From Pyrenopolyporus hunteri (Eukaryota; Ascomycota; Sordariomycetes; Xylariales; Hypoxylaceae), in contig CADCXC010000005.1 of the NCBI GenBank assembly GCA_902806595.1, forward strand, positions 62,001 to 126,000: a stretch of DNA of 64,000 bases. Direction: 5' to 3'. This document shows, one piece after another, positions 57,269 to 64,000 of this stretch; the stretch's first letter is position 1, and each line of letters starts with the position of its first letter. The notes beneath the pieces are model-generated. The model saw only the letters and a list, made by a program, of their open reading frames with translations. It had not been told where the DNA came from and did not search any database. The translations under genes and the position numbers were made by a program.

Positions 57269-58861
57269 ATTCGCGACCGGAGATGTGTTTATAGAATGCT
57301 GTGGCCGGCCAAAAGAATGACTTATTTGGGTTCGGGCTATGCTGCAGATATCCGAAAATCAAGATTCAGTTGAAGAAGGGCGATAGAGGACCAGGTCTTA
57401 TTCGAGATTCGAAACGAGGGAAATGCGACAACAGAACGTTTTGAGGGGCGCAAAGGAGAGTAAGTAGAGAGGAAAATATGTAGATGGCACCTAGACAGGT
57501 ATCATGGGAACTGCGGATGGGCGAACGGCGCAAAATTAAATCTATCGCGGTCGGAAATCTAATAATCAGTTATTCAAGTAGGTACAATCCGTACCTGCTT
57601 ATGTGCGATGCAGGTGGGATGGAAGGTTGAGCTGTTTTCCGTCGCTCGTTGACCGGGCAAACAAATTCAGGGGGCTGGGTTTGCACTCCTGGTTGGCCAA
57701 AAGCTCCCCAAGCTTTGGAGCTTCCCGCGTAGTCCCTAACGTACCTAGCACGAGACCCACATGGTCAATGTCGGTACCTGGTACCTACCTAGCAGCCCTG
57801 GGTACCTACCTAAGTAACCTCTCTAGGTACCCCTCATTGCCTGAGGCGGACTCCCGTCCTTAAGCATCAGCGTACGCGCCTAGGTACCTACCTACCTATA
57901 GTACATAGGCGTGCTACCTATAGGCTCTTAGGGCAATGAGTTACACGTAGGTACCACTAGAAGCTCCATGCAAATTTCCATGCCTAGGTACCTAAGGTAC
58001 CAAAAAAAGAAAAACGAAAAAAAAAAAAAAAAAGTGGAGGAATGCTTCGAGGCTAAGAGAAATTCGAAGTACATAGGGGGCCCCAAGCTAGCAACCCAAT
58101 CCCGCTAGCCACATCCGGATCGTGAAGGTACTGAAGGTTTTACGATTCCTTTCAGCTAAACACCAATTTACCCATGTAATAAAAGAGACGTATGTAATTC
58201 GCTCTTGGAATCCGTTTCCTTAACTTATTACTCGGTAGTAGGTAACCTAGGGCATTCAATCCCTCCATATCAATTCATATTTTTAATGAAGCTACTTACT
58301 CGGGTAATGAGGTTAAAAAAGATGTTCGCTGTCTTAACAATGTTTGTAGTCGACATCTTGAACTAAATCAATGCTGCAGAGCCTTACACAGTCTTATCCT
58401 TCTTTATCTCTTAGAGATAATCAATATTGAAAATTACCCGGTAGGTAATGAAACGACCCGACCTGAGAGTACTTGATAGTCAAGTTGAAAAAGAAAAAAA
58501 AAAAAAAACAACCTTCTTTCATAAAGTATAGTTGAAATAACTTTCTCTTGTCTCCGAGAACAATAATGAAGCCGATACCCAATGAACCGGCCAGCACGTC
58601 TTTCTAATTGTTAGGTGTAAAAGCCCAGTTTTACCTTATAAAACCAGAGAGTACGAAGCTCATCCAATTTCCTGCCGTATTGTATCATTATCAACATCCG
58701 CGGTCTCTTCATCAGCTGCCTTGACGGTGCTTTCTAAGATTACCAGCGCACGACATCCCAGAATCGTCCAACCGTATTCAACGATATTAATTATTCCCTC
58801 TCTCGAATATAGTATTACTCATAATCTAGTTCCTTATAATTTATCTGGTTTTCACCTGACA
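57269..58861. other. Divergent intergenic region, 1.6 kb
   Basis: Shared upstream region of the BTB gene (minus) and the kinase-like gene (plus). CCTA/TAGG palindromes fill 57770-58000. Poly-A tracts lie at 58018-58034 and 58493-58509. No gene seen. Confidence 0.4.
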
Positions 58862-60368
58862 ATGACTTCAAGAGTGCTTCGCCCTCTTGCGCCAGGATTT
58901 AGGCACTATACGGTCAAAGACGATGAGATCCAAAGAAGCACGGAAGAGCTCAAGAAGCATTTCGCGGATTCCACCTGGAAGTTTGAGGAGGTTATAGGGA
59001 CAGGCCTGAGAGGTATAGCAGTGCGTGTATCGAAAAGCGAAGAGGAACGCCGCTCTAGATTTCGTCGACGTAAGGCCAAGTCTCAATATCGTAGACTAGT
59101 CATAAAGAGAGCTATAAATGATGAGGGAGAAGTGGAACTGAGAAATGAGATTGCAGCGCTTAGGGTTTGCAGCCGACCTTATCCCCATCCAAGTCCTTGC
59201 TATGCTAACCAAGAAGATAGAGAGTACGCGGAGCGCACCACATGGTCTCCATCGTCGCCAGTCGCGGTGGCCCAGGCGGCCCAGACGGCCCAGACGGCCC
59301 AGTGGCCCCCAAGAACACTTCCAACAAAACCCACCGCTTTAGACCGGCCATCAAGAAATCACTCCGGCGCATGACTTCCGGACTCAATGATTTGCTCAAA
59401 CCACTTACTGGCGGAAAGGGGCTCAAATTTCGGAAAGATCCCAAAAAAATCGAGGATCAGTTGAATTTGGACGAGTTAGCGCAAGAGGGCTTCCCGGTCC
59501 TAGTAATGGAATATCTTGAAAATGGAACTCTTAGAAGGTTAATAGATAGAGCACGCGACCATAATCTGAGTATTCCTAACAGAGTTCTCTGGTCTATTCT
59601 CCTTTGTTGTAAGTTGATTCTTTGATTCCCTTGCCTTATGCGTCTTAGATGCTAACGACACCTCAGTGGTCAGAGCTACCATAGGTCTATCTCACCCCGA
59701 TGGGCAGCCCGAGCAACTTGGAAAGAAGGGCAAAGGTAAAAAGAAGAACAAGAGTGGGAAAGAGGAGCAGACGCAGCTCGAAACTATTCCGGCGGGTGCG
59801 CCAGCAGGAGACTGGACCCATGGCAATCTGACCCTCGACAATGTCGTGTTTGCTGGCCAAGATGAGAGATTCCCAGAACACAACCTCGTGCCCATGGCAA
59901 AGTTCATTGATCTCGCGACTGTATCCGAACAGCCCGACGGGCATGAGGAGAACGTACGGGAAATCGGAAGAGTAAGTAAATCCCTGGCCCGTGTTAGGGG
60001 GTGGCGCGCTAACTTCTTGATTTTAGATGATGGTCCGGCTTATAATGAGACACCGACTCGGGAATTTCGGTCCAGTATCGGAGCATAATGATATCGAGAC
60101 TCTTGCAACCGAGATCTTCCGTGCCCATAGGTACCCAACGCTGGATCTGGAGTTGAGAGACCTTGTCGGGTTGTGCTTAGCCTTCCGTCCAAGACACCTG
60201 CCAACCATGAACCAGCTGCTCAATTTTGCGACGACTGCTGTTCAAACTAAGACGGAGCTCACTTATGGACCCGACCTAGCGCCAAATGAGACGGAAGCCT
60301 CTATAAAAGCATTCCTGCAGCTGATAGTGTATGACGCAGACATACAACCTATGCCGATACCTCTGTAA
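58862..60368 (+). CDS. Protein-kinase-like protein with altered catalytic loop
   Basis: Four exons, 58862-59164, 59221-59608, 59667-59971 and 60027-60368 (introns of 56, 58 and 55 bp with GCTAAC branch sites), give 445 residues. The kinase fold is recognisable: glycine loop GTGLRG at 46-51, putative ATP lysine K82 in LVIKRA, helix-C glutamate E95 in LRNEI, RVRGAHHMVSIVAS, and hinge VLVMEYLENGTL. The usual HGD/HRD aspartate is replaced by asparagine (H282-G-N284-L), while a DFG-like IDLAT keeps D312. A Gly/Pro/Asp-rich insertion (GGPGGPDGPDGPV) from a CGGCCCAGA tandem repeat sits in the N-lobe. A Lys-rich loop (KKGKGKKKNKSGKEE) precedes the catalytic loop. It resembles fungal protein-kinase-like proteins with HGDL loops. 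The change makes it a probable pseudokinase. The apparent frameshift at 59165 is an intron. Confidence 0.78.
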
Positions 60369-61231
60369 TACCCGGGCCACGTGAGCTATTAATATAAGAT
60401 GTAGGTAAGTATATGGAGTATAGTTGGGACGTTAGTTAGATATATTCGGACACATATTTTTTTCAGCAGGAATATCGGTACATGAATTACAAAATTTTGA
60501 ATACGAGGTATATGTCGATATGGAATTTCAACATAGTGAGTCTTTGTTGATACTCACTCCTCTGAAGTGGACTAAGCGAGAAAGATAGACTCAAATTATC
60601 ATCATATCGTAAACGTCATACGTCGGGGTCGCGGACAAGCAGTACGGTGCAGGGCTAAATCTTACGATTTACTCTACTTGCTTGGGATGAATTAAGGCGC
60701 GCATGACGGTAGCTACCTTAGCAAGGGTGTATATGGGTCTTTAGTCGTGCGATTGCAAGGAGGACTTCGAGGAATTTCGTCGCTTCTTAGTTCCCTAGGG
60801 TTTGCTTGATTAGAGCGGCCAACCCCTATAAAGCCGATATTCCCATATCGACTGGCTATCTCTGCAATGAATGGGAGATGTTGGTGTATGAGGTGGATAT
60901 CCTTCTCACCTTGTGGCCTAGCGTTGCTAAGCGTAAATAGGCGCCTACCCACCCAGGTACTTAGGTAGGTATGTAGGTGATATTCTCTATTTCGTATTTT
61001 CGCCCCTGTCGAATCTAGATGAATTTTCCTTCCCTTTCATATTTGGGGTGCGAAGCCAGCGCGCTCCCGAGATAGATGCTACCTACTGGGTTCTCAGTCC
61101 TGAAGAGACGGAAGCTAATTTCTAGGGGAGTATTCGTTGGGTTCCAAAACTTGGCGTGCCGTTGGCGGCCGTCGAACCTATCCGACCAACCCGTAATATT
61201 TACTGTTGTATGCCTGATTTTTTGTTTCAGC
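60369..61231. other. Convergent spacer, 863 bp
   Basis: 3' UTRs of the kinase-like gene and the phosphatase gene. CCTA palindromes lie at 60945-60980. Small frames are not credible. Confidence 0.4.
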
Positions 61232-62323
61232 TTAACCAAGGAGGTGGCCCTTTCCTTGATCACGGAGAACCTGTTGTACGGTTTCGAGCACAGTAGCGTG
61301 AAGAGCCTTTGGTGCGGCGACAAAGCCGTGGTTGGCGATCATCTTCCGTCCCGCGCCAAGCTCGATAGGTTTCCCGTCGATGTCCGTAATCTTACCACCG
61401 GCTTCTTCAAACAGAAGCATGGCTCCCGCATGATCCCATATTTTCCCTGTCCTGCTCCGTTGCTTATAAACCCAAACAGTCATATTCGCAAGCCCTATCC
61501 CGAGAGTCACCCATCGAAGAACCCACGCGAGTAAATCACACCCCTTAGTCTCAATATTAAGTTTCTCCATGATTAGTTGGTGGACGTCATCCACGCCGGA
61601 GTCCAACATATTGTAGCACGAAACGGGCCGTAGCACTTGGGAAGATTCCGTACCAGCATGCGCCTCGATCCTGCGAGCTTGCGCTTCGTGGGGCGACGGG
61701 GAAGCCAACGGGCGGATATACGTGCCATAACCTTTTGCGGCGAATACTATGCATCCCTTTCCCGTGGGGTCCAAAGACGTATTCGTCACAGGAGCTGTGG
61801 CGTCGGTGGAAAGAGTGGGGCAGCCAACAACGCCGAGGATTTGCTTGCTCCTTTCTAAGAGGGCGACGTTTATCGCGTACGCTTCGCGCCTGACGAAGGT
61901 CTTGGTGCCGTCAATCGGATCGAATACCCAGACCCTCCCCGCGCGAGGGCCCCCGGGCTCGCCAAAACCGCACCAGTCGATCATCTCGCACATTTGATCG
62001 GGGGTCTCGGGCAGCCTGCAGAGAGACTTTGCTTGGTCGTCTTCGAGCCTTTGAAGCAATTCCCAAACACGATTCAATAGAACCGGGTTCGCTCTCAAAT
62101 CGGCGGCGGTCTCCTCTCCTACAAACTTGTCGTCGGGGAAAGCATGATGGATAGTGGCGGTTAGAAGCGCTTGGATAGCGAAGTCGGCAACGGTGACAGG
62201 ACTAAGGTCGTCTTTCTCGATGACTCCCTTATCTTCGGCTGAGATTACCGCTTCGCTGAGCTTTGCCGCGGATTGGATGGCATTAATAGCGACTTGTAAC
62301 TCTTTTGCATATGGGCTATCCAT
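61232..62323 (-). CDS. Met22/Hal2-like 3'(2'),5'-bisphosphate nucleotidase (IMPase family)
   Basis: Li/Na-sensitive, Mg-dependent phosphatase of the inositol monophosphatase superfamily. Hal2-type members remove the 3' phosphate of PAP produced during sulfate assimilation. One exon of 363 residues. Metal ligands are E70-E71 in VGEETAA, the DPIDGT motif D135-T140, and D297 in WDHAGA. TVAD47 near the N-terminus also fits. The C-terminal region MTVWVYKQRSRTGKIWDHAG, with FEEAGGKITDIDGKPI, is that of fungal Hal2-like paralogues rather than of classical yeast Hal2, where the segment before WDHA reads differently. The preferred substrate (PAP versus inositol phosphates) is therefore open. No intron is needed. 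The leader is CT-rich. Confidence 0.87.
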   Translation of the reverse strand: MDSPYAKELQVAINAIQSAAKLSEAVISAEDKGVIEKDDLSPVTVADFAIQALLTATIHHAFPDDKFVGEETAADLRANPVLLNRVWELLQRLEDDQAKSLCRLPETPDQMCEMIDWCGFGEPGGPRAGRVWVFDPIDGTKTFVRREAYAINVALLERSKQILGVVGCPTLSTDATAPVTNTSLDPTGKGCIVFAAKGYGTYIRPLASPSPHEAQARRIEAHAGTESSQVLRPVSCYNMLDSGVDDVHQLIMEKLNIETKGCDLLAWVLRWVTLGIGLANMTVWVYKQRSRTGKIWDHAGAMLLFEEAGGKITDIDGKPIELGAGRKMIANHGFVAAPKALHATVLETVQQVLRDQGKGHLLG

Positions 62324-64000
62324 TTCTGTGTCTTTCTTCCTTCCTTTTTCTCCCTCTTTCTCTCTTTTTTTTATTTTTTATTTTTTTTGTCCCTTTCTTG
62401 GATTTAGGTTTGTGAAGAAGAGCTCGTGTTGTGTTGAGACTCGATATGAAAATTATTGGTGTCACAGGTCTCTAATCCTCTACACACAGGTACAAAGGGC
62501 CGTTGTCGGATTTGTTATTGCATTAAAGAAGATAATTCAGTAATAGAGTGATATCCCATTATCCATTACTACCTGGGAATTTTTATTATCCACTCTTGCA
62601 GCCTTATGAATCTCGGTAGACGATTCCCATAAGGGCTCGGGCGCAACCGAAATCCATTTGTCTCTTATCGCTCTTTCCTAGCTAATATCCGTCCTAATAC
62701 GTATGACAATCATGTCATACTTGGAATTTAAATTCTAGATTAAGTTGATTGCACCCCCGAGTTGATGCATGGCTCTAAATCTACGTAGTGTAACATCGAT
62801 CGGCGGATTACAGATAGCAGATAGGTTACCTGGCGCCTAGGTAGTGTACCCCAGCGTGTTGGCGTTAGTAGCACGGCAAGCGGCTGACACACAAGCCGAT
62901 TAAGCCAGGGATGATATTTTAAAGTCCATATGCTGCATGTAACTATACTCGGAGGTACGGAGTTTTTGAAACGAGCACTGGAATCAAGCTATCATCTAAG
63001 TGGAACGCTCCCTAACTTCAGAATCGACACTGTTACTTTCGCTATTCTCGCTTTACATTTCGCTAATTAAATACCTATGTATCTATCATAAGTTAATCTA
63101 TTCGTCGTGTTCATATTTAGAAGGTTAATGGATGTGTTTACACGAAGAGTCTATCCCCATAAAATTATACTATTATATTAATAGGATAAGGGTTAGTATA
63201 ACAAGGAGCATTATGTTGCGTGGAGAAGGTGAAGGAGAATTATACACCTAGGTAGGTAGGTTAGATCGTACATGTACCTACATGTAATAATTGGAACGGA
63301 GGTCTGAAGTTCCGTTCGTGCAAACCCTCCATCCCCGGACTTTGACCGCGCCAACTTGTCGAATCTATATAGTTATCTCCTGTAGAGACGAATTAATAGA
63401 TTTGAATACCTCGGTACCTAATTGTTTACTTAACCCTTTAGACAAAGTATGAATTGTTTTTTTATTCCTTTTTTATTCCTTTCAGTAAAGGTAGTTGATG
63501 ATAGTAGTGTTCAAATTATCATTCCTTTATGATGTCATAAGCAACCCGCCCTTACGATTCATGTGCCGACCGGGGTTCGACTAAGGACTTTGAAGGTCCA
63601 TAGGGAATGTTCGACGAAACTGCGAATTACGGGCCCGGAACATTACCTCGGTACTTCAGATACCTCCCGCATACGAGTAGGCAAAACATACGGGAATCAG
63701 CTGGTGAAGAGTTGGCGGAGTGAGCATACGTGGTTTTGTTGCGTTGTACAACTCTCATACTCTAACCATTATATAATTCCTTATTATATAGGTACCTACC
63801 TAGGTACCTATGCAATCCCATGCAGGCATTGCTATAGCACGCTATATATACCTTATATATAAATGGAAACGACTGTCGGGGTGTCGGCGACCAATCATAA
63901 CCGCAGCGCGCGTCCCAGAAAGGATACATCCATAAATACATCCATATGTAGGTACCTATATAGGTAGTAAGTACATAGGTGGTATGTAAGTCGAATACGA
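62324..64000. other. Gene-free right end of the window
   Basis: Starts with the CT-rich promoter of the phosphatase gene (62330-62400). CCTA/TAGG palindromes are dense at 63245-63285 and 63790-63985. A frame at 63563-63862 has no recognisable content. The window ends in a spacer. Confidence 0.45.

Noticed and set aside
59145..59374. Apparent frameshift in the kinase-like gene
   Set aside because: A 56-bp intron (59165-59220) with GTTTGC donor, GCTAAC branch site and TAG acceptor joins the two frames in phase and gives a normal kinase motif.
63565..63610. tRNA-like T-loop (GGGGTTCGACT)
   Set aside because: The T-stem does not pair and there is no A box or acceptor stem in the surrounding bases.

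Overview
This window is nuclear DNA of a filamentous ascomycete (Pezizomycotina, most likely Sordariomycetes). The evidence is: genes with short (about 50-140 bp) GT-AG introns and CTAAC/CTGAC branch sites; fungus-specific families (Zn2Cys6 regulator, MARVEL protein, Amo1-type nucleoporin, Akr1 ankyrin-DHHC transferase, secreted GH5, microsomal P450); and A+T-saturated blocks that look like repeat-induced point mutation (RIP). The species cannot be named from sequence alone. Exon joins were worked out by hand from splice motifs, reading phase and recalled family patterns, and none was checked against RNA or a database.

Layout. 1-5 kb holds housekeeping genes: a Cue3/ASCC2 homologue cut by the window edge, ribosomal protein uS10, and a CCCH/FG-repeat nucleoporin. 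5.3-9.5 kb holds a secreted GH5 glycosidase and a cytochrome P450 on the same strand. 10.48-17.96 kb is a gene-free block with a RIP-ruined LTR retrotransposon of about 6.15 kb; its two LTRs of about 215 bp are still recognisable. 18.6-23.4 kb holds a small single-pass membrane protein and the ARID subunit Swi1 of the SWI/SNF complex. 23.4-32.2 kb is gene-poor; the only convincing gene is a small secreted 8-cysteine protein. 32.2-37 kb holds a disordered protein and a five-exon Akr1-type palmitoyltransferase. 37.77-39.34 kb is a second RIP-hit element, a DNA transposon of about 1.57 kb with roughly 50-bp terminal inverted repeats (TIRs). 39.7-42.9 kb holds SRP receptor beta and cystathionine beta-synthase, convergent. 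The remainder carries a polytopic membrane protein, a MARVEL protein, a Zn2Cys6 regulator, an 8-Cys C-terminally anchored protein, a BTB protein, a degenerate kinase-like protein and a Met22/Hal2-like phosphatase, separated by long spacers.

The genes do not form an obvious cluster or pathway; they cover translation, nuclear transport, chromatin, lipid modification, secretion and sulfur metabolism. The most notable non-genic signals are: (i) cytosines in the AT-rich blocks survive almost only in CpG; (ii) a palindromic CCTA/TAGG-based motif (core TAGGTACCTA or ACCTAGGT) fills most spacers and some introns; (iii) a NAGNAG tandem acceptor lies exactly at the codons of the DHHC catalytic motif of the Akr1 homologue.
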